A DNA stretch of 64,000 nt from Streptomyces sp. 1222.5 (GCF_900105245.1 NZ_FNSZ01000001.1:3534001-3598000), one strand, 5' to 3'. Counted from the first letter of the stretch, positions 50,509-61,222 are shown. A program made the numbers and translations. Notes: a model not told the origin generated them from the sequence alone.

Positions 50509-51744
50509 GTGTTCGCTCCCCAGAAGACCGGCCGGCGATCGCTGCTGGTCACCTCCGCCACTGTGCTGACCCTGTCCGTCACCGCACCCGCGGCGCTCGC
50601 GGCCCCGACCCCGTCGACGAGTCCGTCGGCCAAGCCCCCGGCCGGGATGTCCACCGTCGGCGGTGCCCGGCTCGGCATGGCCGGCACCCAGGTCGACCTC
50701 GCGCCGGGCGTGCCCGTGCTGCCCAAGGACCTGACCGCCCGTTCGTGGATCGTCTCCGACGCGGAGTCGGGCGAGGTGCTCGCCGCGCACAACGCGCACT
50801 GGCGGCTGCCCCCGGCGAGCACGCTGAAGATGCTGTTCGCGGACACCGTGCTGCCCCGGTTCCCCAAGGGCACCCGGCACAAGGTGGTGCCGTCGGACCT
50901 CGCGGGCATGGGCATCGGCTCCAGCGTGGTCGGGATAAAGGAGGGCAGGAGCTACACCGTCCACGATCTGTGGCTCGGGGTCTTCCTGCGCTCGGGCAAC
51001 GACGCCGTGCACGTGCTGTCGGCGATGAACGGCGGGGTCCGGCAGACCGTCGAGGACATGCAGGACCACGCCGAGCAGTTGCAGGCCCTGGACACGCACG
51101 TGGTCTCCCCCGACGGCTACGACGCCCCGGAGCAGGTGTCGTCGGCGTACGACCTGACGCTGTTCGCCCGTTCCGGGCTGCAGAAGAAGGACTTCCGCGA
51201 CTACTGCTCGACGGTGCGGGCGCCGTTCGGGTCGTCCGAGATCCAGAACACCAACCGGCTGCTGAGCGGCGACACCGACGTGCCCGTCTACCAGGGCATC
51301 GCGGGCGTGAAGAACGGCAACACCACCCATGCGGGCGCCACCTTCACCGGCGTCGCCGAACGGGGCGGCAAGGTGCTGCTCGTCACGGTGATGAACCCGG
51401 AGAAGCACGAGCACAACGAGGTCTACAAGGAGACCGCGAAGCTGTTCGACTGGGGCTTCCAGGCGGCAGGCAAGGTCACTCCGGTGGGCGTGCTGGTGCC
51501 GCCGAAGAGCGCCGCGCAGTCCACCGCGCCGCCGAGCGGGGGGCCCTCCACCGGGGAGGCGGCCGCGGGGACCGGCGGGTCGGGCTCGAAGCCGGTGGCG
51601 AGCGCCACCGCCGGGACCGGTTCGGGGGTCGGCACGGCGCTGGCCGTCGCGGGCGGGCTGCTGGTACTCCTCGGAGGCGGGGCGTTCCTGGTCAACCGCC
51701 GATGGCCGCTGCCGGACCTGATGCGCCGTCGGACCCGTCCCTGA
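50509..51744 (+). CDS. D-alanyl-D-alanine carboxypeptidase (PBP5-type, class A)
   Basis: Low-molecular-weight penicillin-binding protein trimming pentapeptide stems, 411 residues. Signal peptide RRSLLVTSATVLTLSVTAPAALA; catalytic SxxK in PASTLKM, SxN in LRSGND, and KTG-type motif replaced by VKNGNT in GVKNGNTTHAG, where KNG rather than KTG is unusual. A C-terminal Gly/Ser linker leads to a final membrane helix (VGTALAVAGGLLVLLGGGAFLV) and a basic end. GTG at 50509 lies 7 nt after TACGTT, so leaderless translation is likely. The last 53 bp overlap the convergent YihY gene. Confidence 0.9.
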   Translation: MFAPQKTGRRSLLVTSATVLTLSVTAPAALAAPTPSTSPSAKPPAGMSTVGGARLGMAGTQVDLAPGVPVLPKDLTARSWIVSDAESGEVLAAHNAHWRLPPASTLKMLFADTVLPRFPKGTRHKVVPSDLAGMGIGSSVVGIKEGRSYTVHDLWLGVFLRSGNDAVHVLSAMNGGVRQTVEDMQDHAEQLQALDTHVVSPDGYDAPEQVSSAYDLTLFARSGLQKKDFRDYCSTVRAPFGSSEIQNTNRLLSGDTDVPVYQGIAGVKNGNTTHAGATFTGVAERGGKVLLVTVMNPEKHEHNEVYKETAKLFDWGFQAAGKVTPVGVLVPPKSAAQSTAPPSGGPSTGEAAAGTGGSGSKPVASATAGTGSGVGTALAVAGGLLVLLGGGAFLVNRRWPLPDLMRRRTRP

Positions 51745-52600
51745 GACCGGTCTCCTTGCTCGGCGTCGCCGTCCAGGAGGCGCAGAACAGGACGAGTTTC
51801 GCGGTGAAGTTGATCCACAGCAGCAGCGCCACCGGGACGCCGAACGCGCCGTACATGCTCTTCGCGGCGACCCCCTGGATGTACCCGCTGATCAGCAGCT
51901 TCAGCAGTTCGAAGCCGATCGCGCCGAGCATCGCGGCCACCAGCAGGCGACGGCGCCGCGGCTCGACCCCGGGCAGCAGGGTGAGGACGTAGAGCAGGAC
52001 GAGGAAGTCCGCGAGCGCGGCGACTGCGAACGCGGTGACCTGGAGCAGCAGGCTGCCCCAGCCGTGCTCCTGGAGGCCGAGCTGCCGGGACACGAGGCCG
52101 ACCGCCGCCGAGGCGAGGGCGGACGTGGCGAGTGTGACCAGCAGGGCGCCGCCGAGGCCGAGGAGGATGCCGGCGTCCTTGGCCTTGGTGACGAGCGGGT
52201 TCTCCTCGCGGTCGGGCAGCTCCCACACCGCGCGCAGGCAGTCCCGCGTCTGCCCGACCCAGCCGATGCCGGTGAACAGCAGCACGGCGCCCGCGATGAC
52301 GCCGACCGTGCCGGCGTTGTCCACCAGCGCGCCGATGTCCAGCTGCTGGGAGAGGCCGGGGAACTGGTCGGCGATCCGGTTCTCGACGGTCTTCTGACCG
52401 GACGGGCTGAGCGTGGCGGCGGTGATCGCGGCGGCCACGGTCAGCAGCGGGAACAGGGCGACGAAGCTGACGAACGTCATGGCGGCGGCCAGCCGGGTCC
52501 ATTTCACCCGGTCGAGCCGCTCGTAGCTCCGCCACGCGTGCGTCGTCATCAGCCGTGTGACGAGCGGCCCGATGCCGGGCAGTCTCTTCAGCCAGTCCAT
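51692..52600 (-). CDS. YihY/virulence factor BrkB family membrane protein
   Basis: A 302-residue protein with six membrane helices of the YihY/BrkB (UPF0761) family. It has LAAAMTFVSFVALFPLLTVAAAI, VGVIAGAVLLFTGIGWV, LTLLPGVEPRRRRLLVAAMLGAIGFELLK and FGVPVALLLWINFTAKLVLF. Function is unsettled; older ribonuclease BN labels are withdrawn. ATG at 52600 has AGGGA 6 nt upstream; longer upstream reading is not supported. Its 3' end overlaps the convergent carboxypeptidase gene by 53 bp. Confidence 0.92.
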   Translation of the reverse strand: MDWLKRLPGIGPLVTRLMTTHAWRSYERLDRVKWTRLAAAMTFVSFVALFPLLTVAAAITAATLSPSGQKTVENRIADQFPGLSQQLDIGALVDNAGTVGVIAGAVLLFTGIGWVGQTRDCLRAVWELPDREENPLVTKAKDAGILLGLGGALLVTLATSALASAAVGLVSRQLGLQEHGWGSLLLQVTAFAVAALADFLVLLYVLTLLPGVEPRRRRLLVAAMLGAIGFELLKLLISGYIQGVAAKSMYGAFGVPVALLLWINFTAKLVLFCASWTATPSKETGLRDGSDGASGPAAAIGG

Positions 52601-52742
52601 GATCCGTCCCTGCCCTCGCCGCGCTCCTCCACACCGCTCAAATGACGTCACTATCAGGGGACATCCCATTAATCACCCGTTTCCAGGAGGAAGGAGATGT
52701 TTTTTAACTCACCGCCCTCATGGGGGCGATACGGTCGCCAGC

Positions 52743-54113
52743 ATGTCTGGAGACACCGTTCCCGTCACCGGCTGGGGCCGCACCGCCCCCACCGTCGCCC
52801 GTGTGATCCGCCCGCGCACCTACGAGGAGGCCGCGGCGGCCGTTCGGAACTGCGGGACGCGGGGCGCCGTCGCACGGGGTCTCGGACGGGCCCACGGGGA
52901 CGCGGCGCAGAACGCAGGCGGCGCCGTCCTCGACATGACCGGCCTGGACCGCATCCACGTGGTCGACGCCGCCGAGGGCATCGTGCTGTGCGACGCCGGG
53001 ATCTCCCTGCGGCGGCTGACCGAGGTGCTGCTCCCGCTCGGCTGGCTCCCGCCGGTCACCCCGGGCACCCGGTACGTGACCGTGGGCGGCGCGATCGGCG
53101 CCGACATCCACGGCCGCAACCAGCACGTCTCCGGCTCCTTCTGCCGCCATGTGCTGTCCCTGGAGCTGCTGACCGCCGACGGCGAGGTCCGCACGGTACG
53201 CCCCGGCACCCCGCTGTTCGAGGCGACCACCGGCGGCCTCGGCCTGACCGGAGTCGTCCTGACGGCCACCTTCCGGCTGCTCCCGGTCGAGACGGCGTAC
53301 CTGACGGTCCGCACCGAACGCGCCGCCGGCCTCGACGACCTGCTGGCCCGGATGACCACCGGCGACCACCGCCACCGCTACTCGGCCGCCTGGATCGACC
53401 TGCTGGCCCGGGGCACGGCCACCGGACGCGCGGTCCTCGGCCGCGCCGACCACACCCCGCTCGACGCCCTCGGCAGGCACACGCGCGCGTGGCGGCAGCC
53501 GCTGTCCTCCCGCCCGCGCCGTCTCCCGGCCCCCTCCTCCCTCGTCCCGGACGGCCTGCTCGGCCGCACCACGGCGGGGCTCCTCAACGAGCTCCGCTAC
53601 CGCGCGGCGCCCCGCGCGCGCACCGGCCGGATCCAGCACATGTCCGCGTTCTTCCACCCCCTGGACGGCGTGCCCCACCGCAACCGCCTCTACGGCCGCG
53701 GGGGGTTCGTGCAGTACCAGTTCGTCGTCGGCCACGGCCGGGAGGAGGTGCTGCACCGCGTCGTGCGGCGCATCGCCGCCCACCGCTGCCCGTCCCTCCT
53801 CGCCGTCCTCCAGCGCTTCGGGGACGGCGACCCCGGCTGGCTCTCCTTCCCGGTGCCCGGCTGGAGCCTCGCCCTGGACGTGCCGGCCGCGCTGCCCGGA
53901 CTCGCCCCGCTGCTCGACGGCCTCGACGAGGAGATCGCCGCGGCAGGCGGGCGGGTCTGCCTCGCCAAGGACTCCCGGCTGCGCCCCGAGCTGCTGGCCG
54001 CCATGTACCCGCGCGTGGGCGACTTCCGGGCCCTGCGCGCGGAGCTCGACCCCCGCGGGGTCTTCGTCTCGGACCTCGCCCGCCGACTCGACCTCCAGAC
54101 CCCTAGGAGCTGA
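52743..54113 (+). CDS. dprE1: DprE1-like FAD oxidase, natural Cys-to-Ala at the benzothiazinone site
   Basis: Homologue of decaprenyl-phosphoryl-ribose 2'-oxidase, the first half of the epimerase pair that makes decaprenyl-phospho-arabinose. The 456-residue product has the FAD_binding_4 domain with GLGRAHGDAAQNAGG and VGGAIGADIHGRNQH (His123, equivalent to His132 of M. tuberculosis). The oxidase domain shows FVQYQFVVGHG, PVPGWSLALD and CLAKDSR (Lys409, equivalent to Lys418). The Cys387 equivalent in WNICVD is Ala377 in WSLALD. ATG at 52743 lies 7 nt after TACGGT (leaderless type). The gene is followed by DprE2 after 1 bp. Confidence 0.9.
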   Translation: MSGDTVPVTGWGRTAPTVARVIRPRTYEEAAAAVRNCGTRGAVARGLGRAHGDAAQNAGGAVLDMTGLDRIHVVDAAEGIVLCDAGISLRRLTEVLLPLGWLPPVTPGTRYVTVGGAIGADIHGRNQHVSGSFCRHVLSLELLTADGEVRTVRPGTPLFEATTGGLGLTGVVLTATFRLLPVETAYLTVRTERAAGLDDLLARMTTGDHRHRYSAAWIDLLARGTATGRAVLGRADHTPLDALGRHTRAWRQPLSSRPRRLPAPSSLVPDGLLGRTTAGLLNELRYRAAPRARTGRIQHMSAFFHPLDGVPHRNRLYGRGGFVQYQFVVGHGREEVLHRVVRRIAAHRCPSLLAVLQRFGDGDPGWLSFPVPGWSLALDVPAALPGLAPLLDGLDEEIAAAGGRVCLAKDSRLRPELLAAMYPRVGDFRALRAELDPRGVFVSDLARRLDLQTPRS

Positions 54114-54114
54114 C

Positions 54115-54870
54115 GTGAAGGACGCCTTCGGTCTTCCCCAGTCCCTGCTCGTCCTCGGCGGCACGTCCGAGATCGGGCTGGCCACGGCACGCCGGCTGAT
54201 CGCCCGGCGCACCCGCACGGTGTGGCTGGCCGGCCGTCCCTCGCCCGCCCTGGAGCAGGCCGCCGGGAGTCTGCGCGCGCTCGGCGCGGACGCCCGCACG
54301 GTCGCCTTCGACGCCCTCGATCCCGGGTCCCACGAGACCGTCCTCGGCAAGGTCTTCGCCGAGGGCGACGTCGACCTGGTGCTGTTCGCCTTCGGCGTCT
54401 CCGGCGACCAGGCCGAGGACGAGCGCGATCCGCTGCGCGCGGTCCGGGTCGCCCAGACCAACTACACCGGGGCGGTGTCGGCGGGCCTGGTCGCCGCCCG
54501 TGCCCTCCAGGCGCAGGGGCACGGCTCCCTGGTGGTCCTGTCCTCCGTCGCAGGCGAGCGGGCCCGCCGCGCCGACTTCATCTACGGCTCCAGCAAGGCC
54601 GGCCTCGACGCCTTCGCCCAGGGCCTCGGCGACGCCCTGCACGGCACCGGCGCGCACGTCATGGTCGTACGCCCCGGAGAGGTCCGGACGGGAACGGTGG
54701 CCGGGCGGTCCGGGAGCCCGCTGTCGACCACGCCGGAGGCGGTCGCCGCCGCGATCGAGCTGGGGCTGCGCCGCCGCTCGGAGACGGTGTGGGTGCCGGG
54801 GGTCCTGCGCCCGGTGATGTCGGCCCTGCGGCACGCCCCGCGTTCGCTGTTCCGCCGGCTGCCGCTGTAG
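54115..54870 (+). CDS. dprE2: DprE2-like short-chain dehydrogenase
   Basis: NAD(P)H-dependent reductase partner of DprE1 that reduces the 2-keto intermediate to arabinose, 251 residues. The SDR cofactor loop is LGGTSEIGLATAR, the characteristic SEIG version of DprE2. The catalytic Ser is in VVLSSVAGE and the Tyr/Lys in FIYGSSKAG. The C-terminus RHAPRSLFRRLPL is basic. GTG at 54115 follows AGGAG. The tight link to DprE1 makes the assignment strong. Streptomyces lacks an arabinogalactan of the mycobacterial kind, so what the product is for here is open. Confidence 0.9.
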   Translation: MKDAFGLPQSLLVLGGTSEIGLATARRLIARRTRTVWLAGRPSPALEQAAGSLRALGADARTVAFDALDPGSHETVLGKVFAEGDVDLVLFAFGVSGDQAEDERDPLRAVRVAQTNYTGAVSAGLVAARALQAQGHGSLVVLSSVAGERARRADFIYGSSKAGLDAFAQGLGDALHGTGAHVMVVRPGEVRTGTVAGRSGSPLSTTPEAVAAAIELGLRRRSETVWVPGVLRPVMSALRHAPRSLFRRLPL

Positions 54871-54917
54871 TCACCCGGGAGAGGTCCGGGCCGCCGGCGG
54901 CCCGGCCCGCGCGCGGC

Positions 54918-55502
54918 CTAGCGGCTGGCGATCGTCCCGCGTCCGACGTCCGCGTGGCCCGCCTGCGGGGGCACCACGGAACTGCCGAAGACGTACTCCC
55001 GCAGCTTGCGCCACACCCCGTCGGCGCCCTGCTCGTAGAGCGCGAACCCGGTGCAGGGCCACTCGGCCTCGAAGCCCGCCAGTTCCTCGAAGGCGCGGTC
55101 CATCGCCGCGTCGTCGATGCCGTGCGCGACCGTGACGTGCGGGTGGTACGGGAACTGCAGCTCGCGCGCGACGGGCCCGGAGGCGTCGCGCACCCGCTGC
55201 TGAAGCCAGGTGCAGTCCTCGGCGCCCTGGACGATCCGGACGTAGACGACCGGGGAGAGGGGCCGGAACGTGCCCGTGCCGGACAGCCGCATCGGGAACG
55301 GCCGGCCGGCCGCGGCGACCGCCGCGAGGTGGGCGTCGACGGCCGGCAGACCGGTCGCGTCGACCTCGGTCGGCGGCAGCAGCGTGACGTGCGTGGGGAT
55401 GCCGTGAGCAGCGGCGTCGCCGAAGCCCGCGCGCCGCTCCTGGAGCAGGCTGCCGTGAGGCTCCGGGACCGCGATCGACACTCCGATCGTTACGGTCCCC
55501 AC
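54918..55502 (-). CDS. 2H phosphoesterase (2'-5' RNA ligase-like)
   Basis: A 194-residue protein of the 2H family. The two catalytic motifs are THVTLLPP near residue 38 and YHPHVTVAHG near residue 120, each His-x-Thr. The architecture is the usual duplicated fold. Family members act as cyclic phosphodiesterases or 2'-5' ligases; the physiological substrate is unknown. GTG at 55502 has AGGAG 6 nt upstream. It is convergent with dprE2 and lies 148 bp after trpS on the same strand. Confidence 0.9.
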   Translation of the reverse strand: MGTVTIGVSIAVPEPHGSLLQERRAGFGDAAAHGIPTHVTLLPPTEVDATGLPAVDAHLAAVAAAGRPFPMRLSGTGTFRPLSPVVYVRIVQGAEDCTWLQQRVRDASGPVARELQFPYHPHVTVAHGIDDAAMDRAFEELAGFEAEWPCTGFALYEQGADGVWRKLREYVFGSSVVPPQAGHADVGRGTIASR

Positions 55503-55650
55503 GTCGTCTCCTGTCGTCGCGTCTGTTGTGTTCTCAGTCGTCCGGCTATCGACTGTACGGCCATGACCGTCCCGTGGGCAGGCGCAGCGGAAGTGATGTG
55601 CAGCGCTCCGCCCGTGCGGACGTGTGTGCGGTCGTACGCCTCGCCGGCGT

Positions 55651-58282
<2,632 letters not shown>

Positions 58283-58318
58283 GGGGACCTCCGGACGTGG
58301 CGTTCGGCGTGTTCGGTT

Positions 58319-58400
58319 CGGCCCAGGCGCACGGCACTCATTCGTGCTCGGGCCGCTCCCCGATGGTCGGTCCCATCCCAGCGCGCCAGTCACGGCCCGC
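58319..58400 (-). ncRNA. ZTP riboswitch (pfl motif) upstream of glyA
   Basis: The minus-strand leader matches the pfl consensus: CCGTGACTGGCG near the 5' end, TGGGATGGGACC, then GACCATCGGGGAGCG, a short variable hairpin GCAC...GTGC, and TGCGCCTGGGC closing the pseudoknot. The RNA senses ZTP/ZMP, signals of 10-formyl-THF shortage, and turns on folate genes such as glyA. The glyA ATG lies 37 nt beyond, and no intrinsic terminator is seen after the aptamer, so translational control is likely. Confidence 0.93.
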
Positions 58401-58405
58401 TGATC

Positions 58406-58411
58406 AGCCTA
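58406..58411 (-). promoter_or_regulatory. -10 box of the riboswitch-glyA transcript
   Basis: TAGGCT on the minus strand ends 7 nt before the first base of the aptamer (GGGCC at 58398), so the transcript is expected to begin directly at the riboswitch. Confidence 0.55.
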
Positions 58412-58501
58412 CCCGGCGGGCCGGAGCCGTGAGATCCCGCGTCCACCATGCGAGCGAGCGCGGGAAGGAGGCGACCGGCGCGTCCGCGGGAGGCCGTGAG
58501 G

Positions 58502-58963
58502 TCAGTGCAGCGGGATGTCGGTGCCGTGCTCGGCGGCGGGGCGGGGGCCGAGGATGCGCCGGTCGGACTCGCGGATCGCGACGTCGTTGATGCTGGCCTC
58601 GCGGCGGCGCATCAGCCCGTGCTCGTCGAACTCCCACAGTTCGTTGCCGTAGGAGCGCCACCACTGCCCGTCGGCGTCGTGGCACTCGTACTGGAAGCGG
58701 ACGGCGATCCGGTCCTCGTGGAAGCTCCACAGGCTCTTGCGCAGCGCGTAGTCGAGTTCGCGCTCCCACTTCTCGGTCAGGAAGGCGACGATCTCCTCCC
58801 GGCCGGTGAGGAACCGGTCCCGGTTCCGCCAGACCGAGTCCGGTGTGTACGCCAGGGCCACCCGGTGGGGGTCGCGGGTGTTCCAGGCGTCCTCGGCCGC
58901 CTGCACCTTCTGGCGGGCGGTCTCCAGGGTGAACGGCGGGAAGGGCGGACGGTCTTCGGGCAC
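58502..58963 (-). CDS. NTF2-like protein, DUF1348 family
   Basis: A 153-residue protein with the NTF2-like cone fold. DUF1348 features are [53 protein letters not shown] and [28 protein letters not shown]. No enzymatic role is established. GTG at 58963 has GAGGAGG 5 nt upstream; an upstream ATG would lack one. It is divergent from a TetR gene, and two palindromes in the spacer link their control. The same DUF1348/TetR arrangement is common in bacteria. Confidence 0.9.
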   Translation of the reverse strand: MPEDRPPFPPFTLETARQKVQAAEDAWNTRDPHRVALAYTPDSVWRNRDRFLTGREEIVAFLTEKWERELDYALRKSLWSFHEDRIAVRFQYECHDADGQWWRSYGNELWEFDEHGLMRRREASINDVAIRESDRRILGPRPAAEHGTDIPLH

Positions 58964-58980
58964 GGCGGCCTCCTCATGTC

Positions 58981-59031
58981 GAGAACGAGCGTTCTCCATC
59001 GATGCGGCTAACATAGAGAACGATCGTTCTC
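58981..59031. promoter_or_regulatory. Two GAGAACG palindromes between DUF1348 and TetR genes
   Basis: GAGAACGAGCGTTCTC (58981-58996, one mismatched pair) and GAGAACGATCGTTCTC (59016-59031, perfect) are 35 bp apart centre to centre. The first overlaps the approach to the DUF1348 ribosome site, the second lies 19 bp before the TetR start. They are the likely operators of the TetR encoded at 59051. Confidence 0.8.
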
Positions 59032-59050
59032 AGAGTCAAGGAGCACGCCG

Positions 59051-59626
59051 ATGCCCGCCCCGATCACCGAGGAACAGACCCGCCTGGACCGGGCGGCGCT
59101 CCTGGACACGGCGGAGGCGCTGTTCTACGCGCACGGCATCCAGGCCGTCGGGATGGACCGGGTCCGCGAGGCGTCCGGACTGCCTCTGAAGCGGATCTAC
59201 CGGCTGTTCGCGACCAAGGAGGACCTGGTGGTCGCCGTGCTCCGGCGGCGCGACCGGCGCTGGCGCGAGAGCCTGACCGCCCACGTGGAGGGCGTCCGGG
59301 ACCCGCGGGAGCGGGTGCTCGCGGTCTTCGACTGGCTCGCCGGATGGTTCGCCGAACCCGGCTTCCGCGGCTGCGCCTGGATCAACGCCTTCGGCGAGCT
59401 CGGCTCGTCGTCCGAGCCGGTGCTCGCCGAGGTGCGGTCCCACAAGCAGGCCTTCCACGACCAGCTCGCGGCCTGGGTGCGGGCCACCGGGGTACCGGTG
59501 GCCGAGCCGGTGTTCCTGCTCGCCGAGGGTGCCGTCGTCACGGCCGGGCTCAGCGGCGATCCGGCGCCCGCGGCGCACGCCCGCACGGCCGTCGAGACGC
59601 TGCTCGGGAGCGGCGGAAACCGCTGA
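59051..59626 (+). CDS. TetR-family regulator
   Basis: A 191-residue repressor with helix-turn-helix GMDRVREASGLPLKRIYRLFATKEDLV at about 35-62 and a C-terminal domain containing FRGCAWINAFGELGS, as in the subgroup linked to DUF1348 genes. ATG at 59051 has AAGGAG 7 nt upstream. Palindromes GAGAACGATCGTTCTC lie directly upstream. It is convergent with an ATP-grasp gene after a 43-bp gap. The ligand is unknown. Confidence 0.93.
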   Translation: MPAPITEEQTRLDRAALLDTAEALFYAHGIQAVGMDRVREASGLPLKRIYRLFATKEDLVVAVLRRRDRRWRESLTAHVEGVRDPRERVLAVFDWLAGWFAEPGFRGCAWINAFGELGSSSEPVLAEVRSHKQAFHDQLAAWVRATGVPVAEPVFLLAEGAVVTAGLSGDPAPAAHARTAVETLLGSGGNR

Positions 59627-59669
59627 GACACCCCGCCGGGGGCCGTCGCCCGGCGTCGGTCCCCGTCCG

Positions 59670-60854
59670 TTAGAGGATCACGTGGGGCAGGAAGCGGGCG
59701 TACTCGTCGGTGATCAGGCCCGAGGACTCGCGGATGCCGAGGCCTGCCGACTCGTCGCGGACGACCCAGGCGCCGAGGACCACGTGGTTGCCGTCGAAGG
59801 CGGGCAGCGGGGCCAACTGCTGGTAGCAGCAGGGTTCTTCGCGGAGCACCGCGGGCCCGCCGGGCGGGTGCACGGTGACGCCCTCGCCCTCGCGGCCGAG
59901 GAGGGGCTTGGAGACGTAGCCGGCCGGCCCGGCCAGCTCGCGCGGGCCGTCGAGGTAGGCGGGGAGGAGGTTGGGGTGGCCGGGGTACAGCTCCCAGAGG
60001 ACCGCCAGGAGGGCCTTGTTGCTCAGGAGCATCTTCCAGGCCGGTTCGATCCACAGGGTGCTGCCGGTGCCGCCGCCGTTGTCGAGGGTGTCCAGGACGT
60101 GCCCGCCGAAGGAGTCCGTGGTGAGCCACTCCCAGGGGTAGAGCTTGAAGATGCCCCGGATGAAGCGGAGCCGGTTGTCGACGAAGCGGCCGGAGAGGGT
60201 GTCCCAGCCGATCTCCTCCATGGAGATCCAGTCGGTGTCGAGGCCGGCCTGCTCGGCGGTCTCCTTGAGGTAGGCGACCGTCATCAGGTCCTCGCCGAGT
60301 TCGTCGGCGGAGGAGTGCGCGAAGTGCAGGGGGCTGCCGGGCGGCAGCAGCGCGGCCTGCGCGCGCCAGGCGTCGACGAGGCGTTCGTGCAGGGAGTTCC
60401 ACTGGTCGGCGCCGGGGAACCGGTCCTCCATCCAGAACCACTGCGGCGAGGCGGCCTCCACCAGGGAGGTCGGGGTGTCGGCGTTGTACTCCAGCAGCTT
60501 CGCCGGTCCCGTGCCGTCGTAGCGGAGGTCGAACCTGCCGTACAGGGAGGGGAGTTCGGCGCGGCGGTGCCAGGCCTCGGTGACCGCGGCGGCCACGCGC
60601 GGGTCGGTGATGCCGAGGTCGGCGAGGCGGTCCTTCGCCACGATGTGCCCGGCGGCCGCCAGGCACATGCCGTGCAGCTCCTCGACGGTCTCCTCCAGCG
60701 CCTCGACCTCGTCGAGGGTGAAGACGTAGTAGGCGCTCTCGTCCCAGTAGGGGCGCAGCGAGCCGTCGGGGTGACGGGTGAGCGGATAGACGAGTCCCTG
60801 CTCCTCGACGGTCCGCTGCCAGCCGGGGCGGGGTTCGATCGTGCGGCGTTCCAT
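59670..60854 (-). CDS. Glutathionylspermidine synthase-family ATP-grasp protein (YgiC/YjfC-like)
   Basis: A 394-residue ATP-grasp ligase-fold protein of the GSP_synth family. Residues include RFDLRYDGTGPAKLLEYNADTPTSLVEA (Mg/ATP region), VSKPLLGREGEGVTV (phosphate-binding loop) and DGNHVVLGAWVV. The E. coli relatives YgiC and YjfC lack true glutathionylspermidine synthase activity in vitro, from general knowledge. It is encoded 14 bp after a small lipoprotein gene with the same orientation, echoing the ygiBC gene pair. ATG at 60854. Actinomycetes do not make glutathionylspermidine, so a different ligation is likely. Confidence 0.87.
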   Translation of the reverse strand: MERRTIEPRPGWQRTVEEQGLVYPLTRHPDGSLRPYWDESAYYVFTLDEVEALEETVEELHGMCLAAAGHIVAKDRLADLGITDPRVAAAVTEAWHRRAELPSLYGRFDLRYDGTGPAKLLEYNADTPTSLVEAASPQWFWMEDRFPGADQWNSLHERLVDAWRAQAALLPPGSPLHFAHSSADELGEDLMTVAYLKETAEQAGLDTDWISMEEIGWDTLSGRFVDNRLRFIRGIFKLYPWEWLTTDSFGGHVLDTLDNGGGTGSTLWIEPAWKMLLSNKALLAVLWELYPGHPNLLPAYLDGPRELAGPAGYVSKPLLGREGEGVTVHPPGGPAVLREEPCCYQQLAPLPAFDGNHVVLGAWVVRDESAGLGIRESSGLITDEYARFLPHVIL

Positions 60855-60868
60855 CTCGTGTGCCCGGC

Positions 60869-61222
60869 TCAGCCGCCGGAGCCGCCCTTGCCGCCGCCGA
60901 AGCCCCCGCGGTGGACACCGCCGCCCGAGCCGCCGCCCGAGCCCTTGCCGGGCTTGGTGAAGGAGCCGTCGCCCACGAACGAGCCCTTCTTCGTGCCGCC
61001 GTAGTACCAGGTGCCGTGCGAAGAGGACTTGGTGGACTTGCAGTTCTTGTCGGAGACGACCTTGTAGCCCTTGCCGTAGGTGTAACTGTCGCGGTCCACG
61101 CAGCGCTTGTCCGGGTCGGACGACGAGCAGGCGGTCAGAGCGGTCGCCAGCAGGCCCATGCCGCCGAGGACGACCGTGCCGGACCGGAGCCGCCGGCGCG
61201 TGCGTGGCTGTGCTGTGCTCAT
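60869..61222 (-). CDS. Small lipoprotein paired with the ATP-grasp gene (YgiB-like position)
   Basis: A 117-residue precursor. Signal peptide with Arg-rich start and hydrophobic core (GTVVLGGMGLLATALTA) followed by lipobox ALTAC, so Cys32 is lipidated. The mature part has two Cys in KRCVDRDSYTY and SDKNCKST, a Tyr/Gly-rich turn region WYYGGTKKGSFVG, and a Gly-rich tail. Small Cys/Gly-rich lipoproteins adjoin GSP_synth genes in many bacteria. The substrate of the neighbouring ligase could be this lipoprotein. ATG at 61222. Confidence 0.75.
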   Translation of the reverse strand: MSTAQPRTRRRLRSGTVVLGGMGLLATALTACSSSDPDKRCVDRDSYTYGKGYKVVSDKNCKSTKSSSHGTWYYGGTKKGSFVGDGSFTKPGKGSGGGSGGGVHRGGFGGGKGGSGG

